DNA of 64,000 nt from Massilia sp. IC2-278 (GTDB lineage: Bacteria; Pseudomonadota; Gammaproteobacteria; Burkholderiales; Burkholderiaceae_D): the NCBI RefSeq assembly GCF_020708045.1, contig NZ_JAJFES010000010.1, positions 113,300-177,299 on the forward strand, given 5' to 3'. Both the position numbers and the translations under genes were made by a program. This document shows, in pieces, positions 1-11,411 of the stretch; the first letter of the stretch is position 1; each line of letters starts with the position of its first letter. Under the pieces are notes generated by a model. The model saw only the letters and a program-made list of their open reading frames with translations, was not told where the DNA came from and did not search any database.

Positions 1-1319
<1,319 letters not shown>

Positions 1320-2480
1320 TTAACCTAAGTTTTTGAGAATCCAATTTCCATCTTCGAGGACGAGCACGCGGTCGCACTCGAACTCGTCCTGAACATTATC
1401 GTGACCCGGCATGGACTGGATCACGACTTCGCCTGCCTTGCGCAGGTCAGCGATTTTTTCGCGCAGCTCCGGCGCGTTGCCCCAGGGGGCGCGGATCGAA
1501 TGCTTGCGCTCGGCCGTCGGCAGCAAGCGCGCCAGCTCGCGCAGATCGAGCGAGAAGCCGGTGGCCGGACGTGCGCGGCCGAAGGCTTCGCCCACGTGGT
1601 CGTAACGGCCGCCGCGCGCCACGGCGTTCGGCAGGCCCGGCACGTAGAGGGCGAACATGGCGCCACTTTCGTACTGGTAGCCGCGCAGGTCGGCCAGGTC
1701 GATCGCGACCTCGGCGCGGCCGATGGCGCCGGCGGCCAGCGCCGCCAGTTCAGCCAGGGCGCGGGTGATGCCGGGCAGCGCCGGCAGCACGTCCTTCGCG
1801 CGCGCCAGCACCTCGACGTCACCGTACAGGTTCGGCAGCGCGAGCAGTGCGTCGCGGGTAGCGGGTGCGTAGGCGCGGGTCAGCTCGGCCAGGCCGGGCA
1901 CGTCTTTCGCGCGCAGCAGCGCGGTGATCTGAGCTTCGTCTTTCTTGGCTGCCGCGTCTTCATTCAGGAGCGCGCGCAGCACGCCGACGTGGGCCATGTC
2001 GAGGCGCACCTCGGTAAAACCGGCCAGCGCGACCGAGCACAACGCCAGCTCCTGGATCTCGGCGTCGGCTTCCAGGCCGGCGTGGCCGTAGATCTCGGCG
2101 CCGATCTGGATCGGCTCGCGCGTGGCGTGCAGGCCCGACGGGCGGGTGTGCAGCACGCTGCCGGCATAGCACAGGCGGGTAACGGAGTTACGGTTTAGCA
2201 GGTGGGCGTCGATGCGGGCGACTTGCGTCGTCATGTCGGCGCGCAGGCCGAGCAGGCGGCCGGACAACTGGTCGATCAGCTTGAAGGTGCGCAGGTCGGT
2301 GTCCTGGCCGGCGCCGGCGAGCAGCGACTCGACGTATTCGAGCATCGGCGGCATCACCAGCTCGTAGCCGTACAGGCGGAAGGTGTCGAGCATCGTGCGG
2401 CGCAGATCTTCGATCTTGCGCGCTTCGGACGGCAAGACGTCGGCGATATTCTCGGGCAGAAGCCAGTTCGGCATGGGCAA
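1320..2480 (-). CDS. hisZ: ATP phosphoribosyltransferase regulatory subunit HisZ
   Basis: HisZ is a catalytically inactive paralogue of histidyl-tRNA synthetase. It binds the short form of HisG and makes the first enzyme of histidine synthesis active and feedback-sensitive. The 386-residue protein has the class II synthetase fold signatures ([12 protein letters not shown] near residue 80, [20 protein letters not shown] near 290) and lacks a C-terminal anticodon-binding domain, which separates it from HisS, also encoded in this window. It sits directly upstream of purA with a 3-bp gap. The start [17 protein letters not shown] matches the family N-terminus. Confidence 0.95.
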   Translation of the reverse strand: MPMPNWLLPENIADVLPSEARKIEDLRRTMLDTFRLYGYELVMPPMLEYVESLLAGAGQDTDLRTFKLIDQLSGRLLGLRADMTTQVARIDAHLLNRNSVTRLCYAGSVLHTRPSGLHATREPIQIGAEIYGHAGLEADAEIQELALCSVALAGFTEVRLDMAHVGVLRALLNEDAAAKKDEAQITALLRAKDVPGLAELTRAYAPATRDALLALPNLYGDVEVLARAKDVLPALPGITRALAELAALAAGAIGRAEVAIDLADLRGYQYESGAMFALYVPGLPNAVARGGRYDHVGEAFGRARPATGFSLDLRELARLLPTAERKHSIRAPWGNAPELREKIADLRKAGEVVIQSMPGHDNVQDEFECDRVLVLEDGNWILKNLG

Positions 2481-2650
2481 CAGCTAGTGGATTGTTAAGA
2501 ATGAGGCAATAAGGCGCGATCGAACGTGCGAAGTCAGCGCCGAATCGGCAATTTTACCCGAAAATGCGGCGGGGCTGGCGGTTGATGTTGCTCCGTGAGC
2601 TTGTCGAGGCGGTGATCCGTTGGCGGACGAACCGGATGGGAACGCCGACC

Positions 2651-2678
2651 GTACGGTGGGCACCCCGTGCCCACGCGA
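2651..2678 (+). repeat. REP-like palindrome, copy 1 (GGGCAC arm)
   Basis: GTACGGTGGGCAC, a 3-base loop (CCC) and GTGCCCACGCG form a strong hairpin. It is in opposite orientation to copy 2, which starts 85 bp downstream, and lies between hflC and hisZ. Confidence 0.85.
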
Positions 2679-2763
2679 ATGCGTGCGTCGCGTTGACGCT
2701 CCTGAAGCCGCTATTTAGGCTCAGCCGCCGACGGATGCAATGATGCCGCGTTGACGCATCGTT

Positions 2764-2793
2764 CCGCGTGGGCACGGAGTGCCCACCGTACGG
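2764..2793 (-). repeat. REP-like palindrome, copy 2 (GGGCAC arm), inverted
   Basis: Read on the minus strand it is CCGTACGGTGGGCAC, loop TCC, then GTGCCCACGCGG. It differs from copy 1 essentially only in the loop and forms an inverted pair with it. Confidence 0.85.
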
Positions 2794-2824
2794 GAGCCGA
2801 TATCAAAATGCCGCGGCCACGAAT

Positions 2825-2854
2825 AAAAAAACGCCGCGGAGTACGCGGCGTTTT
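2825..2854 (-). terminator. Rho-independent terminator after hflC
   Basis: On the minus strand AACGCCGCG, loop TACTC and CGCGGCGTT are followed by a run of T. The stem is 7 GC-rich pairs extended by A/T pairs. It sits about 16 bp past the hflC stop and suggests that hisZ-purA also have their own promoter. Confidence 0.85.
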
Positions 2855-2869
2855 CTGGAAGGCTCCGGC

Positions 2870-3745
2870 TTATTTGCTACCCGGATTCTTGAAATACTTG
2901 AAGTACTCCGAATTCGAATCGATCACCATCACATCACCCTGCGCCTTGAAGCTGGCGCGATAAGCTTCGAGCGAACGGTAGAACTTGTAAAACTCCGGGT
3001 TCTTGCCAAACGCTTCGGAATAAATCGCCGAGGCTTTCGCATCGCCCTCGCCCTTGATCTTCTCGGCTTCGCGGAAGGCTTCGGCCAAAATCACGGTGCG
3101 CTGGCGGTCTGCATCGGCGCGGATCTTTTCGCTTTCGGCCGAACCGGTCGAACGTAATTCATTGGCCACGCGCACCCGCTCGGCGCGCATGCGGTCGTAC
3201 ACCGAGTTGTTGATCTGGTCGATGTAGTCCACGCGCTTGAGGCGCACGTCGACGATGCCGACGCCGATCTGCTTGGCCTCGGCCACGACCTTGTCGCGCA
3301 CCGCATCCATCACGCGGCCGCGTTCGCCGGAAATCACGTCGCGCACGGTGCGCTTGGTGATCTCGTCGTTCAGGGCCGCCTTGACGATCTGCGACATGCG
3401 GTTGCGCGCGGCGCGCTCGTCGCCGTTGAAGCTGACGTAGTACAGGCGCGGCTCGACGATGCGCCATTTCACGAAAGCGTCGACCAGGATGTTCTTCTTC
3501 TCGGACGTGATGAAGCGGTCGGCATCCGGCGTATCCAGGGTCAGGATGCGCTTGTCCAGGTAGATCACGTTCTGGAACGGCGGCGGCAGCTTGAAGTGCA
3601 GGCCCGGCTCGGCGATCACTTCACGCACTTCACCGAGGGCGAAGACGATCGCGAAGCGGCGCTGGTCGACCACGAACACGGTCGAGGACAGCAGCATCAG
3701 GGCAATGAAGCCCGCCACGAAAATGGTTACGAGGCGGCTCATCAA
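2870..3745 (-). CDS. hflC: HflC, FtsH protease modulator
   Basis: Membrane-anchored SPFH/prohibitin-domain protein that forms the HflKC cage around the FtsH protease and modulates its activity. The 291-residue protein has an N-terminal transmembrane segment (about residues 5-25, LVTIFVAGFIALMLLSSTVF). The SPFH domain follows (VVDQRRFAIVFALGEVREVI), then a charged coiled-coil stretch rich in A, E and R (about 200-250). The start codon overlaps the hflK stop by 4 bp, indicating translational coupling. It ends with the usual FYRSLEAYR region and a short tail. Confidence 0.96.
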   Translation of the reverse strand: MMSRLVTIFVAGFIALMLLSSTVFVVDQRRFAIVFALGEVREVIAEPGLHFKLPPPFQNVIYLDKRILTLDTPDADRFITSEKKNILVDAFVKWRIVEPRLYYVSFNGDERAARNRMSQIVKAALNDEITKRTVRDVISGERGRVMDAVRDKVVAEAKQIGVGIVDVRLKRVDYIDQINNSVYDRMRAERVRVANELRSTGSAESEKIRADADRQRTVILAEAFREAEKIKGEGDAKASAIYSEAFGKNPEFYKFYRSLEAYRASFKAQGDVMVIDSNSEYFKYFKNPGSK

Positions 3746-5040
3746 CGGCTCTCCCTGTCACGTGAAGTATCGCGGCTGCGCGAGTCGCGCTGGCGCACCG
3801 CTTCGATGTTTTGCATGACTTCCTGCGAAGTCGACGAGGTTTCCTGCGTGGTCTGCGGCTGCACCGGACCCGAGTGCGCACGGCCGACATTCGCGTCGTT
3901 CGCGGCCACCTGGGCCACCAGCTTGTCGAGCGGCAGGTACAGCAGGTTGGAACCCGACTTGGCGTCGACCATCACCTTAGTGGTGTTGCTGAAGATCGAT
4001 TGCATGGTGTCGAGGTACATGCGGTCGCGGGTCACGCCCGGGGCCTTGGCGTACTCGGCCACCACCTGGTTGAAGCGCGAGGCGTTACCGGTCGCGTTTT
4101 CGATGACCATCGAGCGGTAGGCGGAAGCATCTTCCAGCAGGCGGTTGGCGGCGCCGCGGGCACGCGGAATCACGTCGTTGGCATAGGCCTGGCCTTCGTT
4201 GCCGGCGCGCGCGCGGTCCTGGCCGGCTTTCACGGCGTCATCGAATGCGCTCTGCACCTGCTCCGGCGGCTGCACGTTCTGCATGGTCACGTTGGTGATC
4301 AGGACGCCCAGCTTGTAGCGGTCGACGATGGCCTGCATCATGGTGTGGACGTCGACGGCCACCTTTTCGCGACCTTCGTACAGCACGAAGTCCATCTTGC
4401 TCTTGCCCACCACTTCGCGCACCGCGGTCTCGGCGATCTGGTGCACGCTGGTGTCCTGGTCGCGGTTGTTGAAGACCCAGGCGACCGGGTCCTTCAGGGT
4501 GTACTGCACCGCGAACTGGATGTCGATGATGTTTTCGTCGTCGGTCAGCATCAGCGCTTCGGCCGGCTGCTTGTTGCGCACGTTGTCGCGGTAGCCGATT
4601 TCGGCGGTGCGCACCTGCGAGACGTTGACGGTTTCGTGGGCCTGGATCGGGGCCGGCCAGCGCCAGTTGAAACCGGCGCCGGTGGTGTGGCTCAGGCGGC
4701 CGAAGGTGGTCACCACGCCGACCTGGCCTTCCTGCACGATGAAGGCGCCGCTGGCGAGCCAGATCAGCACGACGATGAAGCCGATCACGGTGGCCGTAAT
4801 GCCGGCGCCCCGCCCTTCCGAGCGGTACGGCCCGCCGGCGTCGCCGCCGTTGTTGCCGCGCCCGCCGAACAGGCGGTTCAGGCGCGCATTGAAGTCGCGC
4901 CACATCTGGTCGAGATCGGGCGGACCTTCACCCGGACGGCGGCCCTCCTGGGCCTTGGGGTCACGCTTGGGATTGTTGCCCCAGCGTGGATCGTTCAGCG
5001 ACAGTTTGACGCCGAAACGTTTAAGTAAGGAAACGAGCAT
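3742..5040 (-). CDS. hflK: HflK, FtsH protease modulator
   Basis: Partner of HflC in the HflKC complex that surrounds FtsH in the inner membrane. The 432-residue protein starts with a polar, Gly/Asn-rich cytoplasmic segment (GGRGNNGGDAGG near residue 65). It has one transmembrane helix (about 80-100, ITATVIGFIVVLIWLASGAF) and a periplasmic SPFH domain beginning IVQEGQVGVVTTFGRL. The C-terminus ends in a charged R/D/S tail. The gene lies 5 bp downstream of hflX and overlaps hflC, so hfq-hflX-hflK-hflC form one operon. Confidence 0.96.
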   Translation of the reverse strand: MLVSLLKRFGVKLSLNDPRWGNNPKRDPKAQEGRRPGEGPPDLDQMWRDFNARLNRLFGGRGNNGGDAGGPYRSEGRGAGITATVIGFIVVLIWLASGAFIVQEGQVGVVTTFGRLSHTTGAGFNWRWPAPIQAHETVNVSQVRTAEIGYRDNVRNKQPAEALMLTDDENIIDIQFAVQYTLKDPVAWVFNNRDQDTSVHQIAETAVREVVGKSKMDFVLYEGREKVAVDVHTMMQAIVDRYKLGVLITNVTMQNVQPPEQVQSAFDDAVKAGQDRARAGNEGQAYANDVIPRARGAANRLLEDASAYRSMVIENATGNASRFNQVVAEYAKAPGVTRDRMYLDTMQSIFSNTTKVMVDAKSGSNLLYLPLDKLVAQVAANDANVGRAHSGPVQPQTTQETSSTSQEVMQNIEAVRQRDSRSRDTSRDRESR

Positions 5041-5045
5041 AGGCT

Positions 5046-6272
5046 TTATTGGGGCCCGACAGGGGTGGAGGTTGGAATACGGTCGCCGAGGTCGTCGTCG
5101 GAATCGTCGGGGGAGTCATCGTCGGATGCATTCGGCACGGCATCGTCCTGCTCTTCGTTTTCAGGGCTCGAACCGCGCGCGGAGCCTGCCGCCTCGACGA
5201 TGGCATCGCGCAGCAAATCGAGGCCGGCGCCACTGCGGGCGCTGATAAAAACGCGGCTGATTTTATCATATTCATCACGTTCGACCCCGGGCTGGAGGTC
5301 GGCTGCATCAATCTTGTTCCACACAAGGATTTGCGGAATATGGTCGGCGCCGATTTCGCGCAGGACGTCGTTGACCTGCTCGATCTGTTCCATGCGCACC
5401 GGCGAGGAACCGTCGACCACGTGCAGCAGCAGGTCGGCGTGGATGGTTTCTTCCAGGGTGGCGCGGAACGCTGCCACCAATTGGTGCGGCAGTTCGCGCA
5501 CGAAACCGACGGTGTCGGAAATCACCACGCTGCCGACCTCGTCGTTGAGGTAGAGGCGGCGGCTGGTGGTGTCCAGCGTGGCGAACAGCTGGTTCGCCAC
5601 ATACACGCCGGCCTTGGTCAGCGTGTTGAACAGCGTCGACTTGCCGGCATTCGTGTAGCCGACCAGCGACACCGAGAAGGTGTTGTTGCGGCCACGCTGG
5701 CGGCGCTGGGTCTCGTGCTGCTTGCGCAGCTTGACCAGGCGGGCGCGCAGGGCCTTGACGCGCTCGCCGATCAGGCGGCGGTCGGTCTCGAGCTGGGTTT
5801 CGCCGGGACCGCGCAGGCCGATACCGCCCTTCTGGCGTTCAAGGTGGGTCCAGCCGCGGATCAGGCGCGTGGCCAGGTGCTGCAACTGGGCCAGTTCCAC
5901 CTGCAGCTTGCCCTCGTGGCTCTTGGCGCGCTGGGCGAAGATGTCGAGGATCAGGCTGGTGCGGTCGATGACGCGGCGGTTCAGGCGGCGTTCGAGGTTA
6001 CGCTGCTGGGCAGGCGACAGGGCGTGGTTGAAGATGACGATGTCGGCATTGTCGACGGTCGCCGCCTGGGCGATTTCGTCGGCCTTGCCGCTGCCGACAA
6101 AATAGGCAGGATCGGGGGCGGAGCGTTTTGCGGTGATCGTGGTGATCGGCTCCGCGCCGGCCGAGCGCGCCAACAAGGCGAGCTCTTCGAGACTGGCGCT
6201 GAAGTCGACAGCGCCAAAATCGATGCCGACCAGCGCGGCGCGCATGGTACTTGTACCGAGGGCGTCAGCCAT
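5046..6272 (-). CDS. hflX: Ribosome-associated GTPase HflX
   Basis: GTPase that binds the 50S subunit and rescues or splits stalled ribosomes, especially under heat stress. The 408-residue protein has the N-terminal HflX domain (FVGSGKADEI near residue 58, GGIGLRGPGETQLETDRR near 149-166) and the G1 motif GYTNAGKS at 205-212. Switch II is DTVGFVRELPHQL and the G4 motif is NKID. An unusual C-terminal tail of about 40 residues is very acidic (repeated DDD/SDD). It begins 5 bp after the hfq stop. Confidence 0.96.
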   Translation of the reverse strand: MADALGTSTMRAALVGIDFGAVDFSASLEELALLARSAGAEPITTITAKRSAPDPAYFVGSGKADEIAQAATVDNADIVIFNHALSPAQQRNLERRLNRRVIDRTSLILDIFAQRAKSHEGKLQVELAQLQHLATRLIRGWTHLERQKGGIGLRGPGETQLETDRRLIGERVKALRARLVKLRKQHETQRRQRGRNNTFSVSLVGYTNAGKSTLFNTLTKAGVYVANQLFATLDTTSRRLYLNDEVGSVVISDTVGFVRELPHQLVAAFRATLEETIHADLLLHVVDGSSPVRMEQIEQVNDVLREIGADHIPQILVWNKIDAADLQPGVERDEYDKISRVFISARSGAGLDLLRDAIVEAAGSARGSSPENEEQDDAVPNASDDDSPDDSDDDLGDRIPTSTPVGPQ

Positions 6273-6277
6273 CGGCC

Positions 6278-6514
6278 TTACTCAGCTTCGGAATCGAGGT
6301 TGAGATTGACGGCGCGAGCCGGCACGACGGTGGAAATGGCATGCTTATAGACCATTTGGGTGACGGTGTTGCGGAGCAGGACGACGTACTGGTCGAAGGA
6401 CTCGATGTGGCCCTGCAGTTTGATCCCGTTGACCAGGTAGATCGAGACAGGGACGTGCTCTTTGCGCAAGGCATTGAGGAATGGGTCTTGTAACAGTTGC
6501 CCTTTGTTGCTCAT
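6278..6514 (-). CDS. hfq: RNA chaperone Hfq
   Basis: Hexameric Sm-like protein that pairs small RNAs with target mRNAs. At 78 residues it is the usual betaproteobacterial length. The Sm1 ([19 protein letters not shown]) and Sm2 ([10 protein letters not shown]) motifs are complete and the acidic tail is short. It is the first gene of the hfq-hflX-hflK-hflC operon. The 200-bp gap to der upstream probably carries the promoter. Confidence 0.98.
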   Translation of the reverse strand: MSNKGQLLQDPFLNALRKEHVPVSIYLVNGIKLQGHIESFDQYVVLLRNTVTQMVYKHAISTVVPARAVNLNLDSEAE

Positions 6515-6714
6515 AACAGCTCCGTAATGTTGTTGTAGTTTAAAAATTGGAGGCTAATGCCGCCTTTTCAAGTGGACGGGGCAAGATTCAGCTTTGCGAA
6601 CGATGGCCTGCAGTTACTGTAACCTGTTTTACCCTTTTTTGTCGTACTGCTAGGCTTAAGAAAACATTAAACCCAGCAATACGTCCCCATGGAAAGGCGA
6701 TTATCCGAAAAGGA

Positions 6715-8058
6715 TTATCCTTCGCGCTTATCGAAAGGATTTTTGCCGCTGCGCAGTTCGATGCGCAGTGGCGTGCCGATCAGGCTGAAGGTGTCGCGGA
6801 AGTGCTTTTCCAGATAGCGTTTATACGGTTCCGTCACGCCATCGAGGGCATTGCCGTGGATGACGATGACCGGCGGATTCTGGCCGCCCTGGTGGGCGTA
6901 GCGCATCTTCGGACGGGTGCCGCCCTTGCGCTTCGGCTCCTGCTTCTCGATCGCTTCCTGCAGCGCGCGGGTCAGGCGCGGGGTCGACAGGTTGGCCGTG
7001 GCTGCAGCATACGCCGCATCGACCGACTTCATCAGCTGCGACACGCCGCTGCCCTTCAGCGCCGAGATGAACTTCATGTCGGCAAAGCCGAGGAAGTCGA
7101 GCTTGCGGTCGATGTCGTTCTTCACCTGGTCGCGCTGGTCGCTGGTCAAGCCGTCCCACTTGTTGACAGCCACCACCAGCGCCCTGCCCGACTCCAGGAT
7201 GAAGCCGGCAATGTGCGCATCCTGCTCGGAAATGTCTTGCTGGGCATCGAGCATCAGCACGACCACGTTCGCTTCGGTCACCGACTGCAGGGTCTTCACG
7301 ACCGAGAATTTCTCAATGGCCTCGAACACCTTGCCGCGGCGGCGGATGCCGGCGGTGTCGATCAGGGTGTACTGCTTGCCGTCGCGCTCGAACGGCACTT
7401 CGATCGAGTCGCGGGTGGTGCCCGGCATGTCGAAGGCGATCACGCGCTGCTCGCCGACCAGGGTGTTGATCAGGGTCGACTTGCCGACGTTCGGACGGCC
7501 GACCAGGGCGATCTTCACGCCGCGGTCCGCCGGCTCCAGTTCTTCCTCGTCGGCCGGGCGCTGGGCAAAGGCCATGTCGAGCGCTTCGTTGACCAGGTCG
7601 GTCACGCCGTCGCCGTGGGCGGCGGAAATGACGTAGGGGTCGCCCATGCCCAGTTCGTAGAACTCGGCGGTAACCGAGGTGTACTTCATGCCCTCGGACT
7701 TGTTAATGACGAGCATGACCTGGCGTCCGGACTTGCGCAGGAAGTCGGTAATGGTCTTGTCGTGCGGGGTCAGGCCCTGGCGGCCGTCGACGATGAAGAC
7801 GACGATGTCGGCTTCGGCCACGGCCTGCTTCGTCTGCAGGGCCATCTCGTGCATGATGCCTTCCTTGGCCACCGGCTCGAAACCGCCGGTATCGATGACC
7901 AGGAAGGGCCGCTCGCCGATACGCCCCTCGCCGTAGTGGCGGTCGCGCGTCAGGCCAGGGAGGTCGGCCACCAGCGCGTCGCGCGAACGGGTCAGGCGGT
8001 TGAAGAGGGTCGACTTTCCGACGTTCGGGCGACCAACGAGTGCAATTACCGGCTTCAT
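6715..8058 (-). CDS. der: Ribosome biogenesis GTPase Der (EngA)
   Basis: Essential GTPase with two tandem G domains that matures the 50S subunit. The 447-residue protein has GRPNVGKS twice (residues 9-16 and again near 187), each with its own DTGGF or DTAGI switch motif and NKWD/NKSE G4 motif. A C-terminal KH-like domain follows ([18 protein letters not shown]). It starts 9 bp after the bamB stop, as part of the hisS-yfgM-bamB-der block. Confidence 0.97.
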   Translation of the reverse strand: MKPVIALVGRPNVGKSTLFNRLTRSRDALVADLPGLTRDRHYGEGRIGERPFLVIDTGGFEPVAKEGIMHEMALQTKQAVAEADIVVFIVDGRQGLTPHDKTITDFLRKSGRQVMLVINKSEGMKYTSVTAEFYELGMGDPYVISAAHGDGVTDLVNEALDMAFAQRPADEEELEPADRGVKIALVGRPNVGKSTLINTLVGEQRVIAFDMPGTTRDSIEVPFERDGKQYTLIDTAGIRRRGKVFEAIEKFSVVKTLQSVTEANVVVLMLDAQQDISEQDAHIAGFILESGRALVVAVNKWDGLTSDQRDQVKNDIDRKLDFLGFADMKFISALKGSGVSQLMKSVDAAYAAATANLSTPRLTRALQEAIEKQEPKRKGGTRPKMRYAHQGGQNPPVIVIHGNALDGVTEPYKRYLEKHFRDTFSLIGTPLRIELRSGKNPFDKREG

Positions 8059-8067
8059 GTATTTATT

Positions 8068-9222
8068 CTATTCGACCGCGATGGCGGCCACAGTTCCATT
8101 TTGTGTTTGAAAAATCAGGTTACTTCCGGCCACCAGGGGCGTGCCGCTGACGGCGCCGCCGTCGAGGGACAGACGCGCCAGCATGCTGCCTTCTTCGCGC
8201 GACAGGAAGTGGATGTAACCCTGGTAGTCGCCGACCGCGACCGCGCGGCCGTAGGACAGCGGAGTCGACAGGCCGCGGAAGGCCAGCTTGTCGTTCTTCC
8301 AGACGCTGGCGCCGCTGTCGCGGGCGAACGCATGGACGGCGCCCTTGTCGTCGGCGGCGAAGACGAAGCGCTGGTCCACGGCCACGCCCACTTCCGAGGA
8401 CAAATCGCGGTTCCAGCGCGGCGAACCCGAGGCCAGCTCGAAGCAGGACACGCGGCCCTGGTAGGACACGGCGCAGACGTCGGATTCGAAGATCACCGGC
8501 GCGCCGCCGATGTCGGTCACGCGTTCGAGTTCGGTGGCGCCGCGGGCGACGCCGACTTCGACTTCCCAGCGCGGTGCGCCGGTGGCCAGCAGGAAGGAAG
8601 TGAGTTTACCGGCCGGCTGGGCCACGACCACGTCTTTTTCGTACACCACCATGCCCGGCGCATTGCGCAGGGTCAGCGGCGGCGACGGACGCTGCACGGT
8701 CCATTTCTTTTCGCCGGTGGCGGCGTCGATGCCGACCACGCGGTTGTCGATCGAGCGCGCCACGACCATGCCCTGGCCCACGGCCGGGGCGGAGAGGATC
8801 TCGCTCGACAGCTGGGTCTTCCAGAGCGCCTTGCCTTCCATGTCGAAGGCCATCAGCACGCCCTTGGCGGCGCCGACCACGATCACGTTGCCGTCGGTGC
8901 CGACGCCGGCGGTCAGGTCCGAGCCTGCCTTGATGCGCCACATCGGGCGGCCGTCGGCCGCTTCGACGCGGGCGATGTTGCCCTCGGCGCTGGCCACGAC
9001 CAGGGTGTTACCGGCCAGCGCAGGCGAGAACTGGTAGCCGCGCGCCTTGCCGATGTCGAGCTTCCATGCGGTACGCACGGCCATCGACGCCTTCAGTTCT
9101 TCCAGCTTGGCCGGCTCGTTGGTCTTGTCCTTCGAGGAGAAGGGGTTGAGCGAACTCAAGGTCGAGCAGCCCGTCATCAGGGCCAGGACACCGACACCAA
9201 CCAGCTTACGGGTAATACGCAT
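8068..9222 (-). CDS. bamB: Outer membrane assembly lipoprotein BamB
   Basis: Beta-propeller lipoprotein of the BAM complex that helps insert beta-barrel proteins into the outer membrane. The 384-residue protein has a lipoprotein signal with lipobox LMTGC (Cys19). PQQ-like propeller repeats follow, each with the A.....G.....D..TG..W pattern (for example GIDAATGEKKW and CFELASGSPRW). It lies between the yfgM-like gene and der, the usual order. Confidence 0.95.
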   Translation of the reverse strand: MRITRKLVGVGVLALMTGCSTLSSLNPFSSKDKTNEPAKLEELKASMAVRTAWKLDIGKARGYQFSPALAGNTLVVASAEGNIARVEAADGRPMWRIKAGSDLTAGVGTDGNVIVVGAAKGVLMAFDMEGKALWKTQLSSEILSAPAVGQGMVVARSIDNRVVGIDAATGEKKWTVQRPSPPLTLRNAPGMVVYEKDVVVAQPAGKLTSFLLATGAPRWEVEVGVARGATELERVTDIGGAPVIFESDVCAVSYQGRVSCFELASGSPRWNRDLSSEVGVAVDQRFVFAADDKGAVHAFARDSGASVWKNDKLAFRGLSTPLSYGRAVAVGDYQGYIHFLSREEGSMLARLSLDGGAVSGTPLVAGSNLIFQTQNGTVAAIAVE

Positions 9223-9274
9223 ATTCTTTTAGCCTTGTTCTTAGTCTGAAGTCTGAACTGTATAAAGCCGCAAA

Positions 9275-9305
9275 GCCCGCCCCCGCCAGGAAGGCGGAAG
9301 CGGGC
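9275..9305 (-). terminator. Hairpin between yfgM-like gene and bamB
   Basis: On the minus strand a GC-rich stem (GCCCGC with GCGGGC, extended inward by CCGCC/GGCGG with mismatches) is followed by only TTTGC. The short T run makes it a weak terminator or an mRNA-processing hairpin inside the operon. Confidence 0.4.
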
Positions 9306-9320
9306 CGTATCCGACGACGA

Positions 9321-9977
9321 TTACGCTGCTGCCTTCGGCGCTTCCGGAGCGGTGCCGCCGATGGCTTCGAGCTTGATGCGCACCAGCTGGCTGCCCGGAT
9401 GCTTCGGACCCATGGCGGCCAGGGCGGCAACGTAGGCGCTGCGCGCATCGGCGATCTTGTTCTGCGCGACCAGCACGTCGCCCTTGCGATCCTGCACTTC
9501 GGCGGCGAATTGCGGCAGGAACTTTTCGTTCAGCAGCTTCATGGCGCCGTCGTAGTTCTTTTCGTCCAGCAGCACGCCGGCCAGACGCAGCTTCGCGACC
9601 GACTGGTACTCGTCGTTGCCGTTGTCGACCACCCATTGCAGATGGGTCTTGGCGGTCTTCAGGTCGTTCGCCTCGAAGGCGGCCTTGGCGGCGGCCAGGG
9701 CGCTCATCTGCGCGTAGGCGGTGCGCTTGAACTTGTCCTGGATGTCAGCGGCAATGCGCTGGGCCTTGGCATTGTCGTTGGCGGTGACGGCGTCGGTCAG
9801 GGTGTCATACAGGGCCGAAGCCTCCACGGACGACTTGCGCTGATGCTGGTTCCAGAAGTTATAGGCGGCGAAAGAGCCGAGCGCAATGATCAGCACCCAG
9901 GTGATCAGGTTGCCGTACTTGGACCAGAAAGCCTTGAATGAGGCAATCTGTTCTTGTTCTTCGAGGTCGTATGCCAT
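9321..9977 (-). CDS. YfgM-like tetratricopeptide membrane protein
   Basis: Member of the YfgM family, ancillary to the SecYEG translocon and periplasmic chaperones. The 218-residue protein has the family N-terminus (MAYDLEEQEQIASFKAFWSK), one transmembrane helix (about 22-42, GNLITWVLIIALGSFAAYNF) and a periplasmic TPR-like helical domain. It ends with an A/P-rich tail. It is encoded between hisS and bamB, which is the conserved context of this family and the main reason for confidence. Confidence 0.9.
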   Translation of the reverse strand: MAYDLEEQEQIASFKAFWSKYGNLITWVLIIALGSFAAYNFWNQHQRKSSVEASALYDTLTDAVTANDNAKAQRIAADIQDKFKRTAYAQMSALAAAKAAFEANDLKTAKTHLQWVVDNGNDEYQSVAKLRLAGVLLDEKNYDGAMKLLNEKFLPQFAAEVQDRKGDVLVAQNKIADARSAYVAALAAMGPKHPGSQLVRIKLEAIGGTAPEAPKAAA

Positions 9978-10028
9978 GGTCGTTCGTCTGTCTGATAGTT
10001 ATCGATGGATGACTTGCTTCGCTACTGC

Positions 10029-11366
10029 TTACGGGTGGTAATGCACGTGATCGTGGTCGTGGTCATGGTCGCCGATGATGGCGTCGACCACGTGGTCGAC
10101 CACGGCGTCGAAGGCGACGCTGGCCTGCTGCTGCTCGCCGGCTTCCCCGCGCAGCGACTTCACGGCCGCCACATTGTTGGCCACTTCGTCTTCGCCGAGG
10201 ATGACGGCAAAGGCGGCGCCGCTGGCGTCGGCCTTCTTCATCTGGCTCTTGAAGCTGCCCGCACCCGCCGGCGTTGCGCAATGTAGCACAACATCCAGGC
10301 CGGCATCGCGGAATCGTTCGGCCAGGATGAAGGCCTGCACCTGCGCTTCTTCGCCCTGGTGCACCATGTAGACGTCGCACTGGGAAGGCGTGGCCGGCTC
10401 GCCCAGGCCCTTCATCAGCTCGACGATGCGCTCGATGCCCATCGCGAAACCGACGCCCGGCGTGTGCTTGCCGCCGAAGGTTTCGATCAGCGGATCGTAG
10501 CGGCCGCCGGCGCAGATGGTGCCCTGCGAGCCCAGCTCGTCGGTGACCCACTCGAACACGGTGCGGTTGTAGTAATCGAGGCCGCGCACCAGGCGCGGGT
10601 TCACGGTGTACTGGACGTTGTTACGGTCGAGCAGTTTTTTCACGCCGTTGAAGTGGGCCAGTGAATCTTCGCCCAGATACGACAGCAGCTGCGGCGCGCC
10701 GTTCACCATTTCCTGCATGGCCGGGTTCTTGGTGTCGAGGATACGCAGCGGGTTGCTGTGCAGGCGGCGCTGGGCTTCGGCGTCGAGCACTTCGCTGTGC
10801 TGCTCGAAGTAGGCGATCAAATCGGCGCGGTGGCGGTTGCGCTCGTCGGCGTTGCCGATCGAGTTCAGTTCCAGGCGCACATTCTGCAGGCCGAGGTCAT
10901 CCCACAGGCGGCGGCACAGCATGATCAGCTCGGCATCGATGTCCGGGCCGGCAAAGCCCACGGCTTCGGCGCCGAACTGGAAGAACTGGCGGTAGCGGCC
11001 GCGCTGCGGACGCTCGTGGCGGAACATCGGGCCCTTGTACCAGAGGCGCTTCGGGCCTTCGTAGACGAGGTTGTGCTCGATGACGGCGCGCACCACGCCG
11101 GCCGTGCCTTCGGGGCGCAGGGTCAGCTGGTCGCCGTTCATCGAGTCTTCGAAGGAATACATTTCCTTTTCGACGATGTCGGTCACGGCGCCGATCGCGC
11201 GCGCGAACAGGCGGGTTTCCTCGACGATGGGGGTGACGATTTTCTGGTAGCCGTAGCTCTTCAGGATCGTTTCGGCGGTGTTCTCGAACAGTTCCCACAG
11301 CGGCGCGTCGGCTGGGAGGATGTCGTTCATGCCTTTGATGGCATTGATTTTTTCTGGTTTGGACAT
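10029..11366 (-). CDS. hisS: Histidyl-tRNA synthetase
   Basis: Charges tRNA-His in the cytoplasm. The product has 445 residues from the start [20 protein letters not shown]. Upstream in-frame codons run into REP-like sequence, so the longer reading is rejected. Class II motif 2 is [19 protein letters not shown] and the histidine-specific loop is [17 protein letters not shown]-terminal anticodon-binding domain is present. Oddly, the protein ends in a histidine/aspartate-rich tail, [13 protein letters not shown], which is not part of the usual family C-terminus. Confidence 0.96.
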   Translation of the reverse strand: MSKPEKINAIKGMNDILPADAPLWELFENTAETILKSYGYQKIVTPIVEETRLFARAIGAVTDIVEKEMYSFEDSMNGDQLTLRPEGTAGVVRAVIEHNLVYEGPKRLWYKGPMFRHERPQRGRYRQFFQFGAEAVGFAGPDIDAELIMLCRRLWDDLGLQNVRLELNSIGNADERNRHRADLIAYFEQHSEVLDAEAQRRLHSNPLRILDTKNPAMQEMVNGAPQLLSYLGEDSLAHFNGVKKLLDRNNVQYTVNPRLVRGLDYYNRTVFEWVTDELGSQGTICAGGRYDPLIETFGGKHTPGVGFAMGIERIVELMKGLGEPATPSQCDVYMVHQGEEAQVQAFILAERFRDAGLDVVLHCATPAGAGSFKSQMKKADASGAAFAVILGEDEVANNVAAVKSLRGEAGEQQQASVAFDAVVDHVVDAIIGDHDHDHDHVHYHP

Positions 11367-11411
11367 GTTGTTTGCTCTGCTATCCGCATTCTTGCGGTCG
11401 GTTCTGCTTTT

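Larger units (their letters stand above)
2481..2869. other. Intergenic gap between hflC and hisZ
   Basis: This 389-bp stretch has no convincing gene. It holds two REP-like palindromes in opposite orientation (2651-2678 and 2764-2793) and the hflC terminator (2825-2854). The small DUF2065 gene often found between hflC and hisZ in related bacteria was looked for and not seen. Confidence 0.7.

Noticed and set aside
2651..2793. CRISPR-like or tandem repeat reading of the palindromes
   Set aside because: Copies are in opposite orientations with irregular spacing, each is its own hairpin, and no cas genes are present.
6547..9249. 900-codon plus-strand open frame across der and bamB
   Set aside because: High GC content keeps antisense frames open. 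Both genes on the minus strand have complete, recognisable domains.
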